In this document: in pieces, positions 46,690 through 56,769 of the stretch
How the letters are laid out: every line of letters begins with the position of its first letter
Position numbering within the stretch: the first letter of the stretch is position 1
Assembly: GCA_028583605.1 (NCBI GenBank)
Contig: CM053326.1
Span: 37,851,931-37,915,930 of the forward strand
Direction of reading: 5' to 3'
DNA: 64,000 nt
Source of the DNA: Dastarcus helophoroides
Taxonomy: Eukaryota; Arthropoda; Insecta; Coleoptera; Bothrideridae
Position numbers and translations under genes: made by a program
The notes under the pieces: generated by a model
What the model saw: only the letters and a program-made list of their open reading frames with translations
Told to the model about the DNA's origin: nothing
Database searches by the model: none

Positions 46690-47045
46690 TATTTTTTAAA
46701 AGATAGAAAGAAATCTTTTTCGAAATTAGGCAGAATATACACTTTAGTACATAGGAAGACTTATGAATATTTTTTTATTACTGATCTTGTAAGCAATTCA
46801 TAATGAAAATGTACAAATTAAAAAAAAAGTTGAATAAGCCACGAGTAATAAATATTAAGAAAGGACAATATTTTTTAAAAGATAGAAGGGAATCTTTTTC
46901 GAAATTAGTTAGAATATACACTTAAGTACATAGCAAGACTTATGAATATGTTTTTTATTACTGATTTTGTAAGCAAATCATAATGAAAATGTACAAATTA
47001 AAAAAAAGTTAAATAAGCCACAGGGTAATAAATATTAAAAAAGGA
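46690..47045 (+). repeat. Tandem duplication, about 177-bp unit
   Basis: Two adjacent copies (about 46690-46865 and 46868-47045) share TTTTTTAAAAGATAGAA, AATCTTTTTCGAAATTAG and CATAATGAAAATGTACAAAT. Divergence is a few percent. It lies in the copy 5 intron, just left of the TIR element. Confidence 0.75.
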
Positions 47046-48130
47046 ATATTTTAAAACGAACAATTTAAAAATATTTTGATCATTATTAGAGACCGGATTC
47101 TAGGCACAATCAAACAAGGTAAAAAGGTGAGGAAAATTTTAAATTAGACAAACACAAACATCTTAAAAAGGCACTAAAAAGGCAAAATACTCTAAAAAAG
47201 GCATTACAAGGTCAATTAACAAGAAAAACATTTATTAACAATTTTGAACGTTTCCCTTTTCCAACTATGAATGTTTATAAAAGTTTGTCTCTCAATATTT
47301 TCCATTGTGAAATTTGTACCTTCTCACGACAATAAATCCTAGTAATTTAAAAAGTTTTTCTCTAGATAGACAGACAATATTCAAATTATATCATTTGGTA
47401 ACGAGTTATTGCTTTCACTATTAGCTCGAATCTAATCAATGTCTTAAATATTTTCAAAAGGTGGACATTTTAAAACAACGTTCGTCTTTTTTAATATCAT
47501 CTATTTTCGGGAGAGAGAAAGATAAGGCAGCATATTATTTTTATAAAATAAGAAATATAAGCAACGTGCTTTTGATAGCTATCTTTAAGTAGATTTTCCT
47601 TCTTTATAGGAAATTTTCTCCCCAGTATATTTATGCAACAAAGGAATTGCGGAAATTGGGACTGCTTCATTTATCCATAGTTCTAATAAAAATATTTAAC
47701 ACTAGATTTTACCAGATTTTTTTTTGCTTGTAATCGAAATGAACACAATGTTTTTACTGACAGGAATTTTGCTATGACATATGAATTATTACAAAAAGTC
47801 TTTTAACATCTATAATTACGCAATTTTTCTAAATTATGTGCTTAGAGCACTTTGTCTTTCTGGAGGCATTTTTTCCACACAAGTGCTCTTACGCAAAGTA
47901 GTTTAAAAATTAACAATTAGAAAAGGAATATCCTTGGGGTAATTTTATGATTTTACTGGAACATCTGTTTTTACTTAGAAATTAAATAAATAGGGTATAG
48001 TTCAATAATCGTCGTGCCCCACAAGAGCAGGTAATACTTTCAAGGGCTGTATGGGTCATAAAAGTAATTGTTATTAAATTACATTGCTGGGTAATTTATA
48101 ACTCAAGCTTCTTTTTGCTATTATGATGGA

Positions 48131-48361
48131 GAAACGGACTGGTCCTTGGTTATCTTAAAAAATTGAAATACAAATCTGGTCCCCTGAAACCAAGAAAGAC
48201 TAAAAAACACAACAAAGGTTGCTCGAACGCGTTTGGACAGCAAAGCTATCATCTTCACAGAGATACTGAAGATGATAGCCTTTGTCGAAACGCGCTAAAG
48301 CAACCTTTGTTGTGTTTTTTATTCTTTCTTGGTTTCAGGGGACAAGATTTATATTTCAATA
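48131..48361 (-). repeat. Paired hammerhead-like short repeat, locus 4
   Basis: Inverted orientation: it starts GAAACGGACTGGTCCTTGG and ends ACAAGATTTATATTTCAAT. Flanked by ATGATGGA at 48123-48130 and 48362-48369, a probable target duplication. The plus-sense half holds CTGAAGA, a diverged stem, GAAACGCG and CTAAAG. The opposite half is its inverted mate. Confidence 0.75.
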
Positions 48362-48675
48362 ATGATGGACTAAATTTCCATGTTATTGCTTTATTTTAAT
48401 AAGTACATATATTCTGTTTAAATTCGTCAGAAGGTGTTTAAAAGTACTTGCGAAACCCAATTGAAAAGGATAAATAGGCACGAAATTTTGTGAAAATAGG
48501 TCCAAATAATCTATAAAAAAGGAAAAAGAGAAAAAATTGAAATTAAGGCAATAAGCGCATGAAAAACGCCAACTAAGGTAAAAAGGATAGGAATAATAAG
48601 ATTTTACCTAAAATCCGGTCTCTAGTCATTACCCTTATTTATCAAGTACATTTTTCTGTTGAACTTCTTTAGAAG

Positions 48676-48889
48676 TTTTGGTGGAAGGGACAGGTCCTTG
48701 GTTATCTTCAAAAATTGAAATACAAAAATTGTCCCCTGCAACCAAGAAAGTTTAAAAACATAACAAAGGTTGCTCTAGCGCAGAGAGATCCCTTTGAAGA
48801 TGATAGCTTGGCTGTCTAAACGCATTAGAGAAACCTTTGATGTGTTTTTTTATCTTTCTTGGTTTTAGTGGACAATTTTTGTATTTCAA
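48676..48889 (-). repeat. Paired hammerhead-like short repeat, locus 5
   Basis: Inverted orientation, starting TTTTGGTGGAAGGGACAGG and ending TTTTTGTATTTCAA. Flanks TTCTTTAGAAG and TTCTTCAGAAG look like an 11-bp duplication with one change. The minus-sense motif has lost part of its core, and the plus-sense one is diverged. Confidence 0.65.
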
Positions 48890-49097
48890 TTCTTCAGAAG
48901 TGTAAATATATTTGGAAAAAATCCATAGAAAAGGTTAACTAGGCACAACATTTTCTTTTAAATAGGTCTGAATCATGTATAAAAATGCAAAAAACCAACA
49001 AAATTGAAATTTAGGCAATAACGTATGAAAAACGCCAAAAAAAGAACAAAAGGTAAGATCATAGGATTTTACCTAAAATCCGGCCTCTAATCATTAT

Positions 49098-49340
49098 ATA
49101 CAGGTTGAACCAAATTTGATTTCCTCTACTCCAGTGATCTCGAAAATTGTCATACTGTCAAACCGCCTGCAAGGAAGCTTAAATGAGCAAAGTACTGTAG
49201 AGTATTTTATTGAAAAAATAGTAAAATAGTTGAATTTCAGTTCACCTCGATTTCATTCACAAAGAGCTGAAAATCGTCAATTTAAAAATCAGCTGCAACT
49301 TTAATATTTATCAAGAGTATTAAAAAGAAAAAAATTATCA
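49098..49340 (+). mobile_element. Partial arm of the long-inverted-repeat element
   Basis: Begins ACAGGTTGAACCAAATTTG and continues with GGAAGCTTAAATGAGCAAAG and TTTCATTCACAAAGAGCTGA, matching the arms of the element at 13307-17090. It directly abuts the target duplication of the TIR element to its left. Only one arm is present. Confidence 0.65.
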
Positions 49341-49484
49341 ATTTTAATGTTTATTTTTTTGTAGAATTTCATTAAATGAACGTGTCTATATTTAAGTTAT
49401 TTTATTTCATTATCGATCGTTTGGTTGTAATGTTGACGTTTTTTTTTGCTTATGTGTGATTATTTAGGTTAATATTATTACAAA

Positions 49485-49579
49485 TGCACAGACCAATAGG
49501 TTTGAACATTTATTAGATTAGAAGTTTGGAAACCAAATACTTCGAATCTAATAAATATTCAAACCTATTGATATGTGCA
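49485..49579. repeat. Near-perfect hairpin, about 41-bp arms
   Basis: The left arm, ending GAACATTTATTAGATTAGAA, pairs with the right arm, starting TTCGAATCTAATAAATATTC, around a loop of about 13 bases with few mismatches. The outer part (AAACCTATTGATATGTGCAT) also resembles the diverged family A copy near 26694. Confidence 0.65.
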
Positions 49580-50444
49580 TTAGAATCCTTGTCTTCTGGG
49601 AACTTTCCTAGAGAGCAACCGCTTCGCCAGGTGGCAGTGTTTCAAATCTTGGTAGTTCAGCTACCTATGATTCACTATACACGTTTGGAGGGCTGCATAA
49701 ATTTGTAGTCTAGGTTGTATTCTACTTGCATATTAATATTATTAGACTACTAAATTCAAATTTTCAAACATTCGAATGTTTGAAAAGTTGAAGTTTTAAG
49801 TAACAGCATATAACTAAAGAAAATATTGTTTATTTCCAGGCAATCTTTAGCGAAATTGCTAAAGTGAAATGTTTGCAAGATGATATATCAGAAACGAATA
49901 AGAAATTAGTAGCCGCTGAGGAGGCTGGCGAAGACCTTTTCCTTAAAGCTCAATATGAATTAATCTCAATAATTCAACAAAATTTGAAAGTCATTGGAAG
50001 AACAAGTGAACGAGTTAAGGGAAGAAGCAAAAAAAGCTTACGACGAAGCGAACCGATTCCTCTAAAGAAAAAATATCAACTTGTCAGACATCAGAACAGA
50101 AGAAATTGGAAGAAGTTGTGCAATGCTACAAAATCTTGAACTGTGCAGAAAAGATCAGTAGGGAGGAATTCGATACTGTTTACGGAAAACTGGAAGCGTT
50201 AAAAACTGAATTTTAGCAGGACGTGATAATTTGTAAGCAGGATAGAAACTGCTTAAACGAAGCAGTAAGAAAGACCAATCGAATGATTGGTCCTTTGGAA
50301 ACTGAGGTTAAGTCGTTTATTGCGGTAGCAGAAAAAGAAACAAAAGCTTGCGTGGATGAATCAGAAGAATTTTATTCCAAACTGCTTACTGATATCAGAA
50401 ATGATTTTCTACAATGTATATCTAATGAATATTTAGAAAAATAA

Positions 50445-51164
50445 TTTATTCGAACTAGTAAGATTTTTTTCTGATTGTAGTCCTATCTTTGATGAAACTT
50501 GAGTATGAAGCAAATTCTGAATTTTATACATACAAAAAATATTAAGAAGTGTAATTTTCCCAGAAAATATCTTTAATTATATTTATTTTACAACAGACAA
50601 CAGAATTTGTATAAAGACACTTGTATGTATTTATAAGTGAATTTGTAACTTATGATCGTTTTATTTATTTAATATATTTATATTTATTTAATAAATAAAT
50701 AAAATAATAATAAATAAAGTAATTTCAAAGTTTGGATGCGGCCTACTCTGATGCACATTGCGGAAAAATGTGCATCAGCGTGGGCCGTTAAGTATTAAAT
50801 CAACCTTTAGATAAGTTACTAAAAAAATCACCAGAACTAAAGCTTCACGCGTAAACATTTTGCCTGATTAATGTGTTGCCTATATTTCAGGGGTTGTCTG
50901 GCAGAAATAATCAGACTAAATGTCTTCCATTTTAGTTTTATCACCATTATTAGCAATTATTTAATAATTTTTAGCAGAAATTGACATAAAATATAAAAGA
51001 GTCACTCTTAAAACAATCGACAACAAATTAAAATATTCAATAACGTTTAGGTTAGGATTTTAAATACACAGAACACCAATAAGAAATGTCATCGCACTGC
51101 CACCCTACCATGTCTAAATATTACTATTTCAAAAGAATTTTCATATTGGCAATTTTATTGGAAA
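50445..51164. other. Intergenic, no recognised gene
   Basis: AT-rich, with ATTT/ATAAA-type simple sequence around 50650-50720 and a short hairpin near 50735-50790 (GATGCACATT / AATGTGCATC). No gene is supported. Confidence 0.4.
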
Positions 51165-51391
51165 AAAATTGAAATACAGATCTTGCTCTTTGAAACCAAG
51201 AAAGATTAGAAAACACAACAGAGGTTGCTCTAAGGCGTTTTGATACTACACTATCTCACTGAAGATGATAGCTTGGTTATCGAAATGCATTAGAGCAACC
51301 ACTGTTGTGTTTTTTAATCTTTCTTGGTTTCAGGGGACAAGATTGTATTTCAATTTTTGAAGAAACCAAGGACCAGTCCAGTTCCACTAAA
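51165..51391 (+). repeat. Paired hammerhead-like short repeat, locus 6
   Basis: Left half minus-sense, right half plus-sense. The right half reads CTGAAGA, a GATAGC/GTTATC stem, GAAATGCATT, AGAG, followed by the conserved TTGGTTTCAGGGGACAAGAT block and the GGACCAGTCC tail. It lies between copies 5 and 6. Confidence 0.75.
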
Positions 51392-51752
51392 ATTTTTTTG
51401 GTAAAATAGAGTCCAAAAACATTAAGAATTGTACTTTCTATTTTCGTCTTCAATCAAATTCTTATGGGCGTGTTTATATTAATTTAAATAAAGTTCATAT
51501 AATATTGATTAGAGGAAATGTTAACCAAAAATTGGGGTTCTGTATATTTGTTTTATACCAAATAATATTTTACTTCTGGTTTGTTTATTGATTTGATAAC
51601 TAGTTATTGTGATATTTAAGTGGTTTATATTTATTTATTTTGTGTAGCTGTAAACAGATAAATTCATTTCCATTGTCCTATTAGAATACAATTTAAGCAG
51701 ATCTATTATACTTTTGTAAAAGAATGCTGGTTTTTTATTATAAGTTTCTACA

Positions 51753-53908
51753 ATGGCTTTAAAATTGTTGTGTATTGCTGCTTGGAGCTGTTTATTTCAG
51801 GTAAATATTTCCCTTATAATTTAGCTAACGCCTATTACTGAACTGTCGAAAATTACAAAAGTTTTGTTTGGAAATTTCCACGTTTTCTTAAAATCCAGTG
51901 TTTAGACTTGACTTTTTTAATTACGATGTACTTATAACTGAAAATTTGGAAATGAGTCGTATATTTGGATTTTTGCTAAATTTTCAACATTTCTTAGAAA
52001 ACTGTGAATATCAACCCCAAAAATTTGATTTTACTTCAATAATCTACTTTTAACGGTTTAATTTAACGCTGAAATTTTCATTTTTTTTTCCGTTACTTTT
52101 ACTTGCATCTCAATATTACAATTTTAGGAACAATTTAATGAAATTATAGAGATCTCGTGCTTCTACAAATGATCCGACCTAATAACTTAAATGTTGGGAA
52201 ATTTCGTACATTTGAATTTTTTACAAAGTTTCAATATTTGAAAGGTCTACAATGCTTAAATTTCAGTTTGTAATTTTATTCCTGAATTATTTTAACTTTT
52301 GATATTTCGATATTTTTCGTAAAATTTCAATGCAATGGGCCTTTACCAACTAACATGAATATTGTCTCAAAATATAGGGTAATATTTAGATGACAAAAAA
52401 ATCGAATATTTACATGTTCGATTTCTTTATTAAACTTCAGGTTTAATTCAAAGTATGGAAATTTTACTAGAAATTTTTTTTTTCTAATCCCTATGTTATA
52501 AATTGAACTTGAACTTTTACATTCAAAATTTCAAGAATGAACTAAATGAAAAGAAGAACTTTTGGATTTAAATTGGATAATTCGAAACTGAAGTAAAAGT
52601 TGAAATTTAGAAAATATTTGAAGGCTAAATATTGAGTTGTATAACTGAAATTTTGAGAAATAAGTCTTTTAAAATCGAACGTTTTCACGTAACCTTAATT
52701 TTTTCAGATAAAGCTGAAGAAAATTTCAAAAGATTTTAAATTTTCTTGATAAAAAACATCACTGGCCCTTTTCTCTAATATGGCTCTATTGATGATTGAT
52801 ATGATTCCACCACAATTGATAATGAGAACGCAGGCAGTTCACATTATCACTTAAGAATTAGTGGTTTATATTTCATTTACTTTTTCTCGTAACACATATA
52901 GTTTTAAAATCAAAGACTAGTTGTTTTGCACCAATCAAGTCTTAGGATTGAAATAAAAATCTTGTCCCCTGAAACCAAGAAAGATTAAAAAACACAATAA
53001 AGATTACTCTAACGCGTTTCGATAGCCAAGCTATCATCTTCAGAGAAATATCAGTATCGGTATCTCTCTGAAAATGATAGCTTCGGTTAGAGCAACTTGT
53101 GTTTTCTAATCTTACTTGGTTTTAGGGGACGAGATTTGTATTTCAATTTTTGGAGGTAGCTAAATACCAGTCCGTTCCACCAAAATTAAGTCTTAGGATT
53201 ATATTCCTAAAATTGTCTGCAATACTACATAAGACATATTCCATTTTACTTATAGGTGATGATCTCCGAATTAATTTACTAATTTTTTTTAGATTGCTTC
53301 AACAGCTCCTTTATTGGAAGAGTCAAAGCTCGACGAGAAAGCAAAAGAATTAGACCTAGCAATAATTCTTGAAATTTTTCACGTTGCTGATAAATTTTCC
53401 AATGCTATTGAAAAAACCAGGGACATTAATAAAAAACGGACCCTTGAATTGGTTAACCTAAGGAATACATTAGAAAATATCGAAAACAAATTGTCCACAG
53501 ATGCCCAAAATCCCACCCAGGATGCTATCATCCTACAATGTCACGAAAAAGAAAAAGAAGCTTTTAGTTAACTTAAATATTCACGAAATGAATCAGTGCT
53601 ACAAAGTATTTGCGGATGGTGGCAAAAATATTAAAATAGTCGAACTTGTAAAGTTAAGAACAAATTTGCATATTGGAGTAAAAAAATGCGAAAATACAAC
53701 AGCCACTACAGACGACTGCCTTAGAGAATTGTTGGGCATTAAGAAATCTGAATTTGAGCAGATTAAACAAGAGTCGGATGCTAATATTGGCCAGATGACG
53801 AAAGAGGGAGAAGACTGTTTGACTTCAAAGGCCGAAACGTTTCGCTTGGATATGAAAAAAATAAAAAATGATTTTGATAAATGCGTTACATCGAATGTTT
53901 ATTTTTAA
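51753..53908 (+). CDS. Secreted six-cysteine helical protein, copy 6 (frame broken by one extra T)
   Basis: Exon 1 (51753-51800) encodes MALKLLCIAAWSCLFQ, a signal peptide, with donor GTAAAT. The intron is 1492 bp and contains a hammerhead-like repeat. Exon 2 is 53293-53908, beginning IASTAPLLEESKLDEKAK. The frame ends prematurely after KEKEAFS, at a TTTT run near 53562-53565, and continues in the +1 frame to KCVTSNVYF. Dropping one T restores the exact family spacing x18, x29, x9, x32, x21 and gives about 220 residues. The sequence therefore points to a single extra base, either error or very recent mutation. Function unknown. Confidence 0.74.
52950..53187 (+). repeat. Paired hammerhead-like short repeat, locus 7 (in copy 6 intron)
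   Basis: 238 bp flanked by an exact 13-bp target duplication, AAGTCTTAGGATT, at 52937-52949 and 53188-53200. This fixes the element ends: left GAAATAAAAATCTTGTCC, right GGTAGC..CCAGTCCGTTCCACCAAAATT. The minus-sense motif is well preserved (CTAACGCGTTTCGATAGCC). The plus-sense motif has lost part of its stem. Confidence 0.85.
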
Positions 53909-54179
53909 TTTAATGTGGTTAGTATGGTAAATTATAGGTCAATAATAATAATTTATATGGTTGAATTAGAGTTAAAACAGTTTATTTTTGAAAGTTAAAA
54001 AAGTTTATAATCTCCTTTTTGTTATTTATTTCACAATAAGAGGTGAGGAATAGTCCGATAACTGTAAATCAGAAGGAATTTTAAAGACCAATCCAAAACT
54101 AAAATACAATCGACTACTGTCGGATTAATGGATTTGTCGTATGACTCGAATATACATTGAAATAAAAAAAAGTATAGAA
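53909..54179. other. Intergenic, 3' flank of copy 6
   Basis: AT-rich; no gene or element is recognised. No AATAAA is seen close to the copy 6 stop codon. Confidence 0.4.
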
Positions 54180-55275
54180 TTTTTTTAAAGTTTAATCCAC
54201 TTGCATTACCCTTCGCGAATTTGGGATTGATAAATCCTTTTGTTCCTTCCTTCTTTGCAAGATTTAGTGGGAAGTAATGTACCCCATTTTTGGAGTACAT
54301 CAAGGATATCTCGCACTAAAAAAGTTCCTACTTGTCCATGTCTTTCAGTAATCACAACTACAATGAAGGCAATATTTTACATATAGTCACGGTTACTGAG
54401 TTTTTGAATAGTGGCCACTTTAGTTTTTTTTTAAAGTTTAATCCACTCGCAAAGGGTAACCCAATTATGCCTTCAAAGCACTGCGAAAAGGATGCGGAAA
54501 CAAGGATAAATGGCAATGAACCGCCTTCTTAAGCAAAGATGGGTTGTATTTTTTGGGGAAAATTCCTTTCGGTAACGCGTTCCATAGCTTGGAAGTTCTG
54601 CAGAAAAAGAGTCTGCGTAGACAAAAGTCCTCACCGTGTCAAGCTGGACCGTACAGGAATTTGCTGTCTTCGACTGTCTTGTATGCCTCAAAAATCTTAC
54701 CCTTGAGGGGATCAATCCTATTAGTTCCTGCGAGCATCTTCCATGATAGTACTTGTAAAAAAGAGACAAGTCACCAACCAGCCTGTGCTCTAGTGTTTGG
54801 AGAGAATCGGCAAACTCTCGTCATCAATTAGGCGAATCGCTCATCTTTGAATTGAATCCAAGAGAGCTAAAGTATGTTTTGGGGCTGAACTCCAAACATG
54901 AGAACAGTATTGCCTAGTGTTGGCCTAACTTGAGCTTTGTGTAGTGTTAATAGCTGATGAGATGTGAAGTACGTTTTAGCTCTAAAAAGAAAGCCTAGCT
55001 TCTGAGAGGAGGATTTGGCAATGGCGCGCACATGATCGTCCCAAGAGAAGTTGGTGCTCGCATTCGCTTCTAGAATAGATAGATTAGATGCCATCGGAAG
55101 GATGGTGATTTGAAGCAGCGACGGATAATGGTTTATCAGAGGAAAAAGATGACACATCATCTAACTGCGTAACTGTAGATAGGATTGAAAGTTGAAGCTA
55201 AGAGATCGTTTATGTGTAACAGAAACAGAGTAGGAGACAGGAGAGACCCATGAGGCACCCCTACATTACAGTAAC
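54180..55275 (-). mobile_element. Family A non-LTR retrotransposon, 3' fragments
   Basis: The main copy is 54425-55275. The minus-strand peptide reads AKSSSQKLGFLFRAKTYF, then QLDTVRTFVYADSFSAEL and the family 3' tail (TTTAATCCACTCGCAAAGGG near 54440). A second, truncated family tail precedes it at about 54180-54215. Frames are broken. It sits between gene copies 6 and 7. Confidence 0.75.
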
Positions 55276-55906
55276 ACTAAAAATAACAATAATCATTCTA
55301 ATAATAATCACCTTCTTACAAAAGAACTATCTAAGCCACAAAATAAAAATATATACATATTTTTTTAATTTCAAAATACAACGCACAACACAAATTTTTA
55401 TTGGTGTTGTACCAGCTTTAATATAAATGTATGAATATTAAAGAGTTTCACAAAGTAAGGGATAAGATATGAATATTTTTAGGTTAAATAAGGGAAGTAA
55501 AAGTAAATTTAATTTACGAATTCTTGTTTGGGATTTTTCATCTTTCTTTTACGGATGTTATATGTGGCCCACTTTCATTGAACAGTAATTCTATTAAAGG
55601 TTTGTCTGCATTCTTCCTCTACCAATTTATTTTATTAAATTTCCTGCATGTACGATCGAAATGACTACAAGGAGAGTGAATTATTAGCGTTAGACTGTCT
55701 TGACCGAAAGTGAAAATAGAAGTGGGTCCTCTCTTTTGTCCACGGTCTTTTAATAGGATATTACATAAGAATAAACGCCATTTGTTGAAATATTATTTAA
55801 TTATGTTGTATAAAATCACAAACAGTTCTTACATTTATTTTCATTTACACATTGAAAATATCTTTTTGAAAAACCTCGTTAATATTAAAACAATATAATA
55901 ATATAA
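55276..55906. other. Intergenic, 3' flank of copy 7
   Basis: AT-rich. It contains the AATAAA signal of copy 7 (55834-55839, minus strand); nothing else is recognised. Confidence 0.4.
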
Positions 55907-56715
55907 TTAGTTAACTATAACATGGATATTTAAAAAAAAATAAAAATCAATGCTAAACACGCATTCATAATACTCGTGAATAACTGTATCGACGTTTTCC
56001 ATGACCGTAGTCCCTGATTTATTTAAACAATTCTCGCCTTCCGCCTTTAACTTGGTCAATGTGTTTTTTGAATTCGCTTGAATATATCGTAAAGTGGTCC
56101 TAGTCCCGTCTATGTACCCTTTAATACAACTATTTATGTCTTCTGCGGTTTTACAGTTCGAAACATCGCCGTCAAATTTCTTTTTTAAAGATTTCAATGC
56201 CGGTTCTTCGAGCTGTTTTTCTCCTTCATTAAAACTCTTCTCACATTTTTCTAGCACATGGAGATCGATTAATCTTTCCGATTGTTTTTCCTCTTTTTCA
56301 CATCGTTTTAGGTTCTGTTTTACTGCGTCGCTTTTTGCCCTCCTGTGAGCCCGTTTAATGGCTTCGTGCAGTTTTTTCCAATTCTTGTTTGACTATATTT
56401 CCAAATTTATTTTTTAGGAATTGTATATCATTCGATGCTTCTGAGTAATCTTCTTTTTCTTGAAAAATTGCTTGTTCGATTTCTTCGTCCACTTTTTGGA
56501 TATCATCTTTTGGACTCATTTCTTCGATAAATGATATTTCTTCATCTAGAATGGTGGGAACTTCATCTCCTAGATCAGTTTCTTTGGGAATTACAAGAGC
56601 AAGATTAACCTGAACAAAATTCAGATAAGAACATTGATGTTGGAAATTCATATTGTGAATTACCTACCTGGATTAAACAAACAAAGGTGAGTAGATAGAA
56701 GCCGTTGAATTTCAT
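55907..56715 (-). CDS. Secreted six-cysteine helical protein, copy 7 (frame broken by one extra A)
   Basis: Exon 1 (56668-56715) encodes MKFNGFYLLTFVCLIQ, a signal peptide, with donor GTAGGT. The intron is 58 bp. Exon 2 runs 55907-56609 and begins VNLALVIPKETDLGDE. The frame stops at 56355 just after a six-A run (TTTTTT at 56372-56377 on the plus strand) and reopens in the next frame. With five A's it reads through, giving about 249 residues with spacing x18, x29, x8, x32, x21. Its IPKET start of the mature region is shared with copy 8, so these are close paralogues. It has a long hydrophobic tail after the last Cys. TATA at 56755. Function unknown. Confidence 0.75.
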
Positions 56716-56754
56716 CTTGAAGAATTTGACATAATGAAAGCAAATTCGATGTCA

Positions 56755-56762
56755 TTTATATA
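56755..56762 (-). promoter_or_regulatory. TATA box of copy 7
   Basis: TATATAAA on the minus strand, 40 bases upstream of the ATG at 56715, which leaves a very short 5' UTR. Confidence 0.6.
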
Positions 56763-56769
56763 AATATTT

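Larger units (their letters stand above)
47087..49089. mobile_element. hAT-like non-autonomous TIR element in the copy 5 intron
   Basis: The left end TAGAGACCGGATTCTAGG is matched by the inverted right end TAGAGGCCGGATTTTAGG. An exact 8-bp duplication ATCATTAT lies at 47079-47086 and 49090-49097. No transposase is visible. An internal second right-end-like sequence (CCTAAAATCCGGTCTCTA, near 48601-48618) and repeated blocks before it (about 48470-48618 and 48940-49089) show a partial tandem duplication of the 3' part. Two hammerhead-like short repeats are nested in it. Confidence 0.8.
46444..50444 (+). pseudogene. Secreted six-cysteine helical protein, copy 5 (pseudogene)
   Basis: Exon 1 (46444-46494) encodes MICKTFCTVFIWCSLVS and ends at GTAAGT. 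The intron is 3345 bp and holds a tandem duplication, a 2-kb TIR element with two hammerhead-like repeats, and a foldback fragment. Exon 2 starts at 49840 (AIFSEIAKVKCLQ) after TATTTCCAG. It contains two +1 shifts, one near GTTAAGGGAAG (about 50018) and one near CGATTCCTCTAAAG (about 50055), and a TAG at 50214-50216. Across these the family Cys spacing is still readable (x19, x29, x5, x32, x21), with C-terminus LQCISNEYLEK. Recently lost copy; no protein expected from this sequence. Confidence 0.75.

Noticed and set aside
53909..54179. A ninth six-cysteine copy after copy 6
   Set aside because: No signal-peptide exon, acceptor or C-x32-C-x21-C tail is present in either strand of the gap.
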